NCBI GenBank assembly: GCA_037693485.1
Contig: CM075347.1
Coordinates: 143,667,501-143,731,500 of the forward strand
Source of the DNA: Kitagawia praeruptora
Taxonomy: Eukaryota; Streptophyta; Magnoliopsida; Apiales; Apiaceae
Reading direction: 5' to 3'
Length of the DNA stretch: 64,000 nt
Shown here piece after piece: positions 32,257-42,500 of this stretch. Made by a program: the position numbers and the translations under genes. The notes under the pieces were generated by a model. That model did not search any database and was not told where the DNA came from. It worked only from the letters and a program-made list of their open reading frames with translations. Every line of letters begins with the position of its first letter. Position 1 is the stretch's first letter.

Positions 32257-34797
32257 GGGGGAGCAAAAGATAGTAAGGGGGAGCAAAAAGATACTGTCAT
32301 AGCCTTTGGAACTGGAACTGGTGAACTGTTTGAAACTGAAGTAGATGGGGAGAAAATGCTATTATCTGAGGAAGTATTGAAAATGATACAAAGAAATAAA
32401 GCATCTTCCATCAAAATTAGTGAACCAGTTCCTGAAAAGAAAGAATCTACTTTGGAGAGCCTTTGGAGAGAAAAGGAGGAGTCTAACAGAATGGGTAAAG
32501 GCAAGGGTAAGCTGCCTGAATATATCACTTCTTCAGAGTTGGTTACCTGGACTGATGGAAGCACATATTCTCAAGAAGAAGCTGATTATATAACTTTAAG
32601 TCATATGGAGAGCACCTTGAATAATAAGGATGAGGAATTCAACACTCTGGTGGATGAAGCAATCACAGAATCTGGAGGAAAACCTGCTAAGTTGGCAGAA
32701 ATTTTGAAAGAAAAGATTGTTAATCTTTCTGTGAAGATTAGCTCAGAGAAGAGGTGGGCAGTTGAAGTGTACCTGAAGAATGGACATTCAATATTCATAA
32801 CAATGCAACTGCTAGAAACTTTCTCTGCCAGAGTGCAATACATCCTTGGGATTCTTGTTAAGAAAAAGTCTACCATTTTTGATGAAAGTCTCTATATGCA
32901 ACTAAGTACAATGGTTAACAACAAACTTCCAGAAGTATGTCTCCAGCCATATGGTGTAAGCTTTAAACAGACAACAGCCAAAGGAACTAAAGGACTTGGG
33001 TTCTTAACTCTTGAAGGCAAAACATCTCTACAAAGTAAAGTCATCATGGATGTACTTAAGTTGTTGCTGAAAGCACCCATCACCAAGGAAAGGATTCAAG
33101 CAGTTAAAGATATCCACAAGATAATGGCAAAGAGAGATATGGAATACAGTGTCAAAATTAAGAAGCTCATTGCCAAAGCAAACAAAAGCAGAAATGCTCA
33201 AGGTGGAAAATGCTCCTTTGATGACACCTTTGATAAAGATGGTGATGATAATGAAGATGGAGGTAAAGCTGGAGGAGCTAAAGAGTCAGAAAAGGGAAAC
33301 TCTTCAAAAGAGCAATCCCAAGCTAAAGAAGCTGAGCCAAATGAAACTTCAGAATCTCCTGGAACAATCAAGAAAAATGAAGAAAAGGAGAAAGAAGAGG
33401 AGATACTTGAAGCATTAGAAATTAACCAAGCAGAAATGGAAATTGACAGTATGTATTCTGAAAAAGATACTGTCAACAAAGATGCTGTCAAGAAAAATGA
33501 AGTTACTGTCAAAGATGCTGACTTGGAAGACACTGTCATGAAAGATGCTGTCAAAGAAGACACAATCAGAAGCCCTATCAAAGATGCTGTCAATGATTCT
33601 ACTGTCAAAACATCCAAAACAGTAAGAATCAAAAGAAAGTCAAACAGACCAAAAAGGGGAAAGACTGTCTATTCTGGTCAAAGAAAAGCTACAGGTCTAG
33701 GGCTTAAGAAACCAATCATGAGCAGAAGAATGAACAGCCTGGAACAACTTCAAGAGAAAGCCAAAGAATCAATCACTTCTGTATCTATAGAATTGGATGA
33801 GTCAAAAGAAAAGGTCACAAGATACATTCTATGGGAAAACAAAGAAAGATTGATTATGGTAGAACCTGATTTCACTCAGATATCAAAATCAAAAGTAATA
33901 TCCAATAGTCTAGTTCAAACTCAAGCATTTGTAAGAAGAAGAATTGATTATTTCAATTTGGAAAGAATGGTTGAACTTTTGGAAAGCTATGGTGATATCT
34001 CTGAAAAGATCATGGATCCTGTTCGAAAGTACTATGCAATCAGAAATGCTGAATTCACTGAAAAGCATGGTGACTGGACACTTCAAAATGATGAAGATGT
34101 TTTTGAAGCTCTAGGTCTGGAAAATGAAGAAGATAATCCTATTCCTGAGTATGACTGGAATGAAATGGAGAAACCTTATTCAAAGCAAGAGATGGATAGG
34201 TATGAGGCAGAGCAGAAATTCAGAGAAGAATTAGCCTCAAGACAAAAATCTCGTCAACAGATAGAAGATGAGATTGAAGCTCAAATGAAGGAAAGCTGCA
34301 GTAAACTCAATAAGATCAACAGTGAAGAATCCAACTATCAGCCATGTGTACTGGACAATCCTTTGAGAATTAAGTATGGCAAAGAAGAAATTTATGCAGA
34401 TAGTTTCTCTAAGTTGAAGACCAGTGTGCTAAAAGAATTATACTGGCAAGTGGTTGGATCATCAAACAACATTGAAACACTGTGTTCTTGGGAGCTAGAC
34501 ATGATTCTTGATCAAAGGAAAGGAGAAGATCCCAGCTTGGACAAACTGAGAAGGGAAACCTTAAATCAACTCCCTGGTAAAAGATTTAAGAAGGAGGGAG
34601 ATGTGCTAAAGTTCAGATCAGTTGTCAAGCAAAATGTCTATTGGATGGAGCTCGAAGATGTATCAAACACTTCTTCCTCAATGATCAGAAAATACATCTT
34701 AGAAAATGAAGATGATGCAGAGTCCCCTGAAGAAAAGGAGCTGATTGAAAAACTCAGAAAGGCTTTGCAAGAAAAAGAAAGAAAAGAATCCAGATGA
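32257..34797 (+). CDS. Extra Copia ORF 2, highly charged, at least 813 aa
   Basis: The first ATG is at 32356 but the frame is already open from 32257 and reads KDTVIAFGTGTGELF, which suggests it was once joined to ORF 1 through the repeated AGTAAGGGGGAGCAAAA segment, where frame has been lost. The protein is rich in Lys and Glu. A KDAV/KDTV-rich part at 33470-33610 comes from repeated CTGTCA words. Further on, KKPIMSRRMNSLEQ and a ...YKAR-like region are not recognised. It ends at 34797, some 225 bp before the 3' LTR. No known domain identified. Predicted nuclear or nucleic-acid-binding character is only an inference from charge. Confidence 0.6.
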   Translation, partial: GGAKDSKGEQKDTVIAFGTGTGELFETEVDGEKMLLSEEVLKMIQRNKASSIKISEPVPEKKESTLESLWREKEESNRMGKGKGKLPEYITSSELVTWTDGSTYSQEEADYITLSHMESTLNNKDEEFNTLVDEAITESGGKPAKLAEILKEKIVNLSVKISSEKRWAVEVYLKNGHSIFITMQLLETFSARVQYILGILVKKKSTIFDESLYMQLSTMVNNKLPEVCLQPYGVSFKQTTAKGTKGLGFLTLEGKTSLQSKVIMDVLKLLLKAPITKERIQAVKDIHKIMAKRDMEYSVKIKKLIAKANKSRNAQGGKCSFDDTFDKDGDDNEDGGKAGGAKESEKGNSSKEQSQAKEAEPNETSESPGTIKKNEEKEKEEEILEALEINQAEMEIDSMYSEKDTVNKDAVKKNEVTVKDADLEDTVMKDAVKEDTIRSPIKDAVNDSTVKTSKTVRIKRKSNRPKRGKTVYSGQRKATGLGLKKPIMSRRMNSLEQLQEKAKESITSVSIELDESKEKVTRYILWENKERLIMVEPDFTQISKSKVISNSLVQTQAFVRRRIDYFNLERMVELLESYGDISEKIMDPVRKYYAIRNAEFTEKHGDWTLQNDEDVFEALGLENEEDNPIPEYDWNEMEKPYSKQEMDRYEAEQKFREELASRQKSRQQIEDEIEAQMKESCSKLNKINSEESNYQPCVLDNPLRIKYGKEEIYADSFSKLKTSVLKELYWQVVGSSNNIETLCSWELDMILDQRKGEDPSLDKLRRETLNQLPGKRFKKEGDVLKFRSVVKQNVYWMELEDVSNTSSSMIRKYILENEDDAESPEEKELIEKLRKALQEKERKESR

Positions 34798-35008
34798 AAT
34801 TTCAAATCAAGATAAGTAAAACATTTTCTATATACTCAGTCTAGAGGAGTACTTGATTTTTAATTTATGAACTTTGATGGTCACTGTATTGAAAAACAAT
34901 CTGGATTAAATACATTTTTCAGAAATGAAGGGTTTATTCATTCTGATCTATGTTAGTTAAGTTGTCAGCATGTAATATTTGTAAATTTGTCCTTATTGTC
35001 CATAAAAA

Positions 35009-35023
35009 CAAATTGGGGGAGAT
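35009..35023 (+). other. Polypurine tract
   Basis: AAATTGGGGGAGAT directly precedes the 3' LTR, the expected plus-strand priming site. Similar AAGGGGGAG words occur 2.8 kb upstream at 32158-32285. Confidence 0.85.
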
Positions 35024-36131
35024 TGTTGGGATTTATGGGTGATAGGTTAGACAACTTAACTAGTTTCATTGGTATACTTAGTTTTGCTAAGTAGAACATA
35101 CTGTCATAGCCATAAGTGTATTCTTGTAATTCAAATAAATACTGTCATGTAATAAGTGTAATTCTTGGAAGAAGTTCGATAATGTTCAAGCCTCAAGGAA
35201 TACAGAAGTTCGACAGCAGGAATAAAAGTTACTGTCAAGTATTGACAGTAAGGTTACAAGGAAACAACATGTTGCCTAGGTCGACAGTAAGTTTCATGGA
35301 GTCGACAGCAAGTTTCGACTTGACAGCAACATTGGCGGAGATTCTGATGACAGCAACTTTGATATATAGTTTGCGACAGTAAGTTTAGAATTCTTGACAG
35401 CAATATCTGCGGAAAATACATACTGTCAATCAAAGCACAATCCTTGACAGTAATCTCTGCGGGAATTCATACTGTCAACCAAAGCACAAACCAGTGACAG
35501 CAAACTCTGAAGCAAACATACTGTCATAAAGAATCAAATTGATTTAGGAATTTTCTAAGTCAATTTAAGCGACATAATACATGTTCAAAAGAAGCAGGCA
35601 TGTTGTAATATTCAACCTTTACAGCAAGCTTGGAAAGTCTATAACTGAAGCTCGAGAGATCACATGGAGCAACCTGTAAAGTCTAGAGCAGATAAAATTG
35701 AATACGGCTAGATCTGGGTGGCTCAAATATGGAAAGTATCTTAAAGTTACTTTGTGATGATCACATGGGAATAAATCATGGAATGAGCTGCGAAAGGAAT
35801 ATAACAGCAATTCAACAACCCATGCTGATAGTGGTAGTACAGTCGACTATCATACTATAAATAGAGCACTCTATTTATACAATATATATAACTCTACAAC
35901 TGTAATCTCTTGAGTATTTGAAGCTTGAGAATTATTTTGTTCTCAAGGTTGTAGCAAAACTTCGCAAAATAAATAAAACAATTATTTTGTGAAACATCTT
36001 GTTAAATATTACTTGTGATTGCATTTCTTCTACTAGTAAATTACAAACTCTATTTAAGTTGTTGAAATAGTTTTTGAAATTTATTAGTATTGCATTCAAC
36101 CCCCCTTCTGCAATACATTCCGGGACCAACA
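35024..36131 (+). repeat. 3' LTR of the Copia element
   Basis: 1108 bp, same length as the 5' LTR with about 11 substitutions by eye. Twelve exact TGACAG/CTGTCA hexamers. TATAAATA at 35856. Confidence 0.95.
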
Positions 36132-36136
36132 TAACT

Positions 36137-36627
36137 TATAAGTGAGGTCAAACTATACCTTAATTTCTATCATCCAAAATATACCTTAATTTTGGAAAGA
36201 AAAGAAAAGAAAGGTAAAGAATAATTTCTACAACTTGTTCCAGAATAATATTTTTGGAAAGAAAAGAAAAGAAATCTAAAGATTAGGGAAGAAATTCTCT
36301 TTATATTTGTCTCCAAAATTTTCTTCCCACTTTTGAAAAGATTTTAAGAGAAAAGAAAATGAATCATTTTCCATTCTTTTTTTTTTCTCTATTAATTTCG
36401 GGAACAAAGAGCAAAAACAATATTATGAGAAATATTGTGTCAAAAATAGTATTCTTTTGAATAAAATGACAATAATATTTATTACATACTCATTTTTCAT
36501 CTTGATATTTCAAATAATTAATTTTGTAATTTTTTTATAAAATGTGGTGGTTTTTAACAAAACATATAAAGATGTAATATCTGATTTATCCGGCCTAGAT
36601 TTCGAAAAGATATAGCATTTGAAAAAA
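36137..36627. other. AT-rich spacer between Copia element and Helitron
   Basis: No ORF or RNA gene. Contains a tandem GGAAAGAAAAGAAAAGAAA-type purine run repeated at about 36195 and 36254. Confidence 0.5.
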
Positions 36628-36683
36628 TCTATATTATACTATATTATTTAAGACGAAACATTGTATGGTATGATACGATACAG

Positions 36684-37498
36684 GGGTGAATGTCCTTTCT
36701 ACCCACTTTTTATTAATTCTTGTCCAAAATGCCCAGATTCGCGAACAACCGCCCAAAATACCTACGGGATACGCCCATGACAGAGGAGTATCATTGGATA
36801 CGCCCACACAAGAGGAGTAATTAATCGGACACGCCAATACAAGAGGAGTAAGTATCCGATACGCCAACAGAAAAGTCGCATGTACCTGTGATACGCATGT
36901 CTGTACGGTGCATCCGCGGTAACGCATTCTGTACATGCGTGATGACATCATCATCACTTTTCTCACTTTTTCTCAGAAACGCGAGCTCTGGCGATTTTTT
37001 GTGCGATTTCGGTGACTTTCCGGCGAAGCTCGACCAACACCATCACTTACTTTCCGGTTATGTTCTATACATCAATGGAATCAGCTTTTCATCCTCTACA
37101 ACCCTATGCCATTCGTTTATCGTTTCTAATGCCGGATTGTAAACCCCCAATTCGAACCTATCCCCCGATTTTCCGACGAACTCAATACTCCTCCGTTCGT
37201 CCAGTTCTGTTAAGCTTTCGTTGATGTTTTATAGTTCATTAGATTCGTCTTAACACGATCTACAATCCTATACCAGTGATTAACCCAGTTTGATTGCTGG
37301 AAATACAACCCAAATCGTTCAATGTTTTGCCGGAAAGAGAGGAAAAAAGAGAGAGAGTGCGAAGAGGAAGAGAGACACGGGGGGCATGGGATACGCCTTT
37401 TCCAACCGCGTATCCCATGGATAGATAAGGTAGTGTATTTCAAAATGGATATTTTGGTAAGGAAGGTAGTAAAAAAGAGGTATTTTGGGCATTCTTTC
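36684..37498. mobile_element. Non-autonomous MULE, copy 1 (815 bp)
   Basis: A perfect 10-bp duplication TACGATACAG flanks it (36674-36683 and 37499-37508). The termini pair imperfectly over tens of bases (GGGTGAATGTCC against GAAAGAATGCCC, then CAAAAT.CC words). Subterminal parts repeat GATACGCC, GGATACGC and ACGCAT words. Its middle (about 37075-37200) is clearly related to 38830-38945 in the second copy. Short open frames here are not conserved between the copies. Confidence 0.75.
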
Positions 37499-38480
37499 TA
37501 CGATACAGTACGATACTTAGCTTATTTAATTATTTTACTTTATTACCCTTAATTATTAAAATATCTCATTTTTTCCTAAATAATAACTAACCAATTACCT
37601 TTTTCAGCTATTATACCTTTTATAACTTTTCTAATCAAAATCTTCTTTCCCCAAAAATATTGTCATTCTAATTAATTAAATAAACTAATAATATCATAAT
37701 TACTAATGACTAATTGATTAAATTTTTTAGTTAAAAGATAATATCACGGGCCATTTTATTTAATGAATAAACTAATAAAATTATAATTACTAATAACTAA
37801 TTGATTGCCTTTTTCAGCTAAAACGTAATATCTTTTCTAGATTTTCTAACTAAAATATCTCATTCTCAAACATTCTTTAATTATCCTTACTTAAATATTT
37901 ATTATTGGTAAAAACATGTTAACTTTTCTATTTTTTTATAATTAATTAATTTCATTTTTAGGAAAAAGACGTTATCTTTTATATTCTAAAAATACAACGG
38001 GCAATTGTATTTAATAAAATAAAATAATATTTTTATAATTACTAACAACTAACAAATTACATTTTCAGCTAAAACACGTTAATTTTTTTATATTTTCTCT
38101 TACTAAACCTCTTTTTTTTCAATAGTATCACGAATAATTGTATTCAATAAAATAATATCATAATAATTAAAAATTAACTGATTATCTTTTTCAGCTAAAA
38201 CGTATCATCTTATATATATCTTATAACTAAATTTTTCCTTTTTTAGAAATAATGTGGCCATATATATATATAATTATTATCAAATCATATTATTAAAATA
38301 TTTAACTTACAAAAACTAAAATTTTCCTTTTTTAAAAATAATATGACTATATATATAATTATTATCAAATCATATTATTTTCAAATTTAACTTACAAAAT
38401 TTATATCATAAAAAATTCATTCAAATTATTGAAAAAATATATAATATTAAAATTAATCCGTGCATCGCACGGATTTTAAG

Positions 38481-39270
38481 GGGTGAAAAACCAAAATACC
38501 CACGAATTAAATCAATCTGCCCAAAATGCCTACCAGCACTGGAGTCCGCCCTTTTTGCCCACGGACCACGCATTACACACATGCGTGGTCTGCGTGGTCT
38601 GTATACGCATATAGTGTATGCGTACAGTTTGTTATTTCAATTTTGTGCAGACTTGAACATAGCTTCGTATACGCATGTTCAACATGCGTGGAGGGAGATA
38701 CGCATCTTGAACATGCGTATATGCCACTGTTCATCGTCTCTTCCCAACTGTCGCCGGAGACTTTTTTCGACGAAACCTTCGATCCATTCGTTTGTACTTT
38801 TCAGGTATCGAGCATTGGCATGCTATACACCAAAATGATCGCCTTTTCACGATCTACAAGCCTATGTCCTTCGTTATTTGTTTCATTCCCCGGATTTAAA
38901 AGCCCCATTTCAATCCAATATTTTCGATTTGTTTTCCGATTAGCTCAAAGACGCCCCTGCGAGGCCAAAAAACAACATATGAACGAGAGAAAAGGTAGAG
39001 GTTGCCTGAGTATGTTGAACGAAGTCAGGCGACGTTAAATGCGATTTTATGTTCGTCTAAGCGCCGGAGCATGAATTGCAACAATGACGTCAGCTGACAT
39101 CATTGCGCATCTCGGAGATGCGTTACCCGGAATACGCATGTTGAAGATGCGTATCCTAGGCAACACATGCTCAGCATGCGTAATCCGTGGGCAAAAAGGG
39201 CGGCCGCTCGCATTTACGGGTATTTTGAGCAGTTTGGACTCTAAAAGTGATGTATTTTGGTCATTATTTC
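38481..39270. mobile_element. Non-autonomous MULE, copy 2 (790 bp)
   Basis: Flanked by GATTTTAAG (38472-38480) and GGTTTTAAG (39271-39279), one mismatch in nine. The ends pair through ACCAAAATAC and, further in, CCGCCCTTTTTGCCCACGGA on both arms. Between them are at least five ACGCAT...ATGCGT hairpins. A 170-codon frame at 38526-39038 is not conserved in copy 1 and is not taken as a gene. Confidence 0.75.
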
Positions 39271-39417
39271 GGTTTTAAGCTAGTACTAATATTTAATATG
39301 TTTTTAACTCAAATTTTTTGTGCAAAAAAGTTAAAAAAAAATGAATTTAATAAAATCTGATTGGGCTTCCCCTCTCAAAACCGACCCGACCTATCCAGAT
39401 CCAGCCCATCTCACCCC

Positions 39418-39423
39418 TATAAA
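39418..39423 (+). promoter_or_regulatory. TATA box of the CWC21-like gene
   Basis: TATAAA, 92 bp upstream of the start codon. A GCCCAT word (39403) lies just upstream. Confidence 0.5.
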
Positions 39424-39492
39424 CCATACCCACAGATTCATAAAAATCTGTCACAGTACACAACAAATCACCCCCAAATCGATCCTCTGAAA

Positions 39493-39508
39493 TTAGGGTT
39501 AGGGTTTG
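39493..39508 (+). promoter_or_regulatory. Telo-box-like element in the leader
   Basis: TTAGGGTTAGGGTTT lies directly before the start codon. Such AAACCCTA boxes are common in promoters and leaders of plant growth and translation genes. Confidence 0.45.
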
Positions 39509-39514
39509 CCCACC

Positions 39515-42500
39515 ATGTACAACGGCATCGGATTACAAACCGCCCGGGGCTCCGGCACCAACGGCTACATCCAAACCAACAAATTCTTCGTCCGCCCCAA
39601 ATCCAACAAGCTCGAGCCCAAAGGCTTCGATTCTAATCAAGGCACTGCTGGACTCTCCAAAAAGCCCAATAAAGACATTCTAGAACATGATCGTAAGCGT
39701 CAGATCCAACTTAAGCTTGTTGTGTTGGAGGACAAGTTGATTGATCAGGGGTATACTGATGAGGAAGTTGCGGTGAAAGTCGATGAGGCGAGACGAATGC
39801 TCGAGGCCGCTGATAAGGCCGAACGGGAGTCTGGTGTGTCGGCTATCGTTGTTCACGATAAAAGGTAGCTCCGGAAATGAAATTTCGATGAATTAGTGAT
39901 CTCGATTATTTATTGTGTTTTGTCAGTTTAACGTGTTAGTATATACCTGATAGATTGATAATTCATGATAAAAGGTAGCTCGAGAAATGAAATTTCGATG
40001 AATTAGTGATCTTGATTATGTATTGTGTTTTGTCGGTTTAACGTGTTAGGATGAACTTGATAGATTGATAATTCATGGTAAAAGGTAGCTCAAGAAATGA
40101 AATTTCGATGAATTAGTAATCTCGATTATGTATTGTGTTTTGTCGGTTTAACATGTTAGTGACTTAGTGTGAAACTGATAGATTGATAATTCATGATAAA
40201 AGGTAGCTCGAGAAAAATGTCGATGAATTATTAATCTCGATTATGTATTGTGTTTTGTCGGTTTAACGTGTTAGTATAAACCTGATAGATTGATAATTCA
40301 TGATAAAAGGTAGCTTAAGAAATGAAATTTCGATGAATGGTTGGTTTGGTAATTATCGGGATTGTGTAATGTGTTTTTTCGGTTTAACGTGTTTGTAGGA
40401 GTTTGGTAGGTTGATAATAAAAGGTAGCTCGAGAAATGAAAACTCCGATAAATTGTTGTTTTGTTGATGATAAAGATTATTTAATGTATTTTGTGTTAGG
40501 ATGGACGAGATAGATTGATAATTGATGCATCAGTAACCTTGATTTAGATAATAGTCGGTAATATAATAATTTTTTGGATTAGTATAATTATGCATTAGTG
40601 CAGTTATTTTCGTTAATAATTTGGATTATGTAATGTGTTATGTCGGTTTAACGTGTTTGTAAAAACTTTATAGATTGATATTTGATGCATTAGTAATTTC
40701 CATGATAAAAGGTAGCCTGAGAAATGAAAACAAGATGAATATTTGTTTTGTCAAGGATCGAGATATTGTAATGTGTTTTGTTGGTTTAACGTGTTTGTAA
40801 AAACTTGATACGTCGGGGATTTAATACTTGATTCATTATACAGACGTTATGTTGGTAAGAATTTGGTAAGTAAGTAATCCATTTATTAATATGCTTGATT
40901 AGATATTAGGTAATGTGTAATGTTTGGTACAGTTATGATGTAGACCATACTTTTAGGGAGTCTGTTAATATGTGATTGTTGTCCATGATGAAGGTAGCTT
41001 GAGCTCGATGAAATTGTGCGCTTGATTCATAAATAACCTCGATTAGATGATTGTTTTGTTTTTTTCGTTGCAATGTAGATGATATGTTTGTAAAAACTTG
41101 ATTATAGTGTTGATGATATGGTGGTAAAAACTTGATTCATTGGCAACCTCATTTAGATAATACGGCTACATTAGAAACTTGATAAATTATAACTCAATTT
41201 GATATATAGACGATTTTTAGTAAACTTGATTCATTAGCAACCTTGATTTAGATAATAAATCTACACTAGAAACTTGAAGAATTAGTACTAATTCGCTGTT
41301 ATTAAAAACTTTGGTAAATAAAAAATCCATTTATTTATATGTTTGCTTAGATATTTGATAATATGTTTTGTTTGGTACGATAATTATTCAGATGAAACTT
41401 TTATGGAGGCTGTTAATTTAAAATGTCTTGCAGTATAATGACTCTGTGTGTGTGTGTGTGTGTGGAAGTTTTGGTTATTTTTGTTTTATTTGTAACAGTT
41501 TGTGTGTTTATAGTTGAGCTTATTTGTCTTTGTTATTACTGGTGTAGTTAATTATGTTGCTCTTTTATCTAATGAAAAGATAGGAAAGTGTACATAAATG
41601 AAGAGAAGGTTATTGGGGAATGGTCTACGCATATTTATTTTTGAAGCAACTAGATAAATTTGAGGTGCAGAAAGGGTTACATTGCTCTAAGTTCTTATTT
41701 TCTATGAGCTTAAGTCCAGTATTTGGATCTGTTTCATTTGATATCACTTGCATGTTTTGTTGTATGACTCTTAATTGTCTGTGTTTCCAGGGTGTCAGAT
41801 ACACAGACTCACCAAATTGCTGCTCGAAAGGAGAAGCAGATGGAAACATTAAAAGCCGCTTTGGGCATAAGCTCTCCGGGAAAAAATCAGAAGAAGCCGG
41901 GTAATCACTCGGATGATGAAGAGAGTAATGATGATGAGAAGCTGGAAACTGTCCCTAAAAATAGAAATAATGCTTCCGTTCCGTTCCTCGCAAGAGATGC
42001 TTTAAATGCAAAGGATGATTCAAAGAAGGGTCTTAAAGATGAGGATGTAGTTCAGAGGGATAGAACTAGAATTTCAAAACTCCAAAAGAAAAATAGTTCT
42101 TCTGATACAGACAGTGACAGTAGCCAGGAGCATGTGAAAAAGACGAGTAAAAAGAAATATGAGAAAATCCGGGCTAGTCATCGTGACGATAGTTCTTCTG
42201 ACTCTGATTCTGACTCCGGAAGTGGTGGTGGACATGCAAAACGTAATCGGAAGAAGCATCACAATACTAGGCAGTCAAGTGATTCAGATGATGAATCTGA
42301 CCCAGGTGTTCGAAATGTAAGCCGAAAATCATTACCAAAGCACAAGAAGAGTAGAAGGCATGATAGTGATGATTCTGACTCCGGAAGTGGTGGTGGACAT
42401 GCAACACGTAATCGGAAGAAGCATCACAATACTAGGCAGTCAAGTGATTCAGATGATAAATCTGACCCAGGTGTTCAAAATGTAAGCCGAAAATTATCAC

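Larger units (their letters stand above)
21976..36131 (+). mobile_element. Full-length Ty1/Copia retrotransposon, Sirevirus-like (SIRE/Maximus type)
   Basis: The 14,156-bp element has two 1108-bp LTRs (TGTTGGG...CCAACA), a perfect TAACT duplication, an initiator-Met tRNA primer site and a polypurine tract. The domain order is gag, protease, integrase, RT, RNase H, which is Copia. Very large Gag, an in-frame stop between gag and pol, and 6 kb of extra coding sequence after RNase H are Sirevirus traits. By eye the LTRs differ at about 11 positions (about 99% identity), so insertion is recent on an evolutionary scale, yet pol carries two frameshifts and two stops. It may therefore have been copied by a relative's enzymes. 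It is extraordinarily rich in TGACAG/CTGTCA. Confidence 0.95.
36628..39284 (+). mobile_element. Helitron interrupted by two MULEs
   Basis: The 5' end TCTATATTATACTATATTAT follows an A and matches the start of the Helitron at 19608 in style. The 3' hairpin CCGTGC-atc-GCACGG at 38458-38472 is followed by ATTTTAAG, then by a 790-bp MULE insertion, and then by CTAGT at 39280-39284. Removing the two MULEs and their duplications leaves about 1030 bp, non-coding and AT-rich, with phrases shared with 21.2-21.9 kb. The base after CTAGT is A, not the usual T, so the exact end is a little uncertain. Confidence 0.65.

Noticed and set aside
32157..32564. 135-codon minus-strand frame at the start of Copia ORF 2
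   Set aside because: Antisense to purine-rich coding and PPT-like sequence; low complexity.
33198..33632. 144-codon minus-strand frame inside Copia ORF 2
   Set aside because: Shadow of a Lys/Glu-rich reading frame; no recognisable content.
36888..37224. Overlapping small frames in MULE copy 1
   Set aside because: Frames are not shared with the related segment of copy 2.
38526..39038. 170-codon frame in MULE copy 2
   Set aside because: Not conserved in the sister copy at 36684 and full of hairpin repeats.
39493..39508. Interstitial telomere repeat
   Set aside because: Only about two and a half units placed in a gene leader; a telo-box is more likely.
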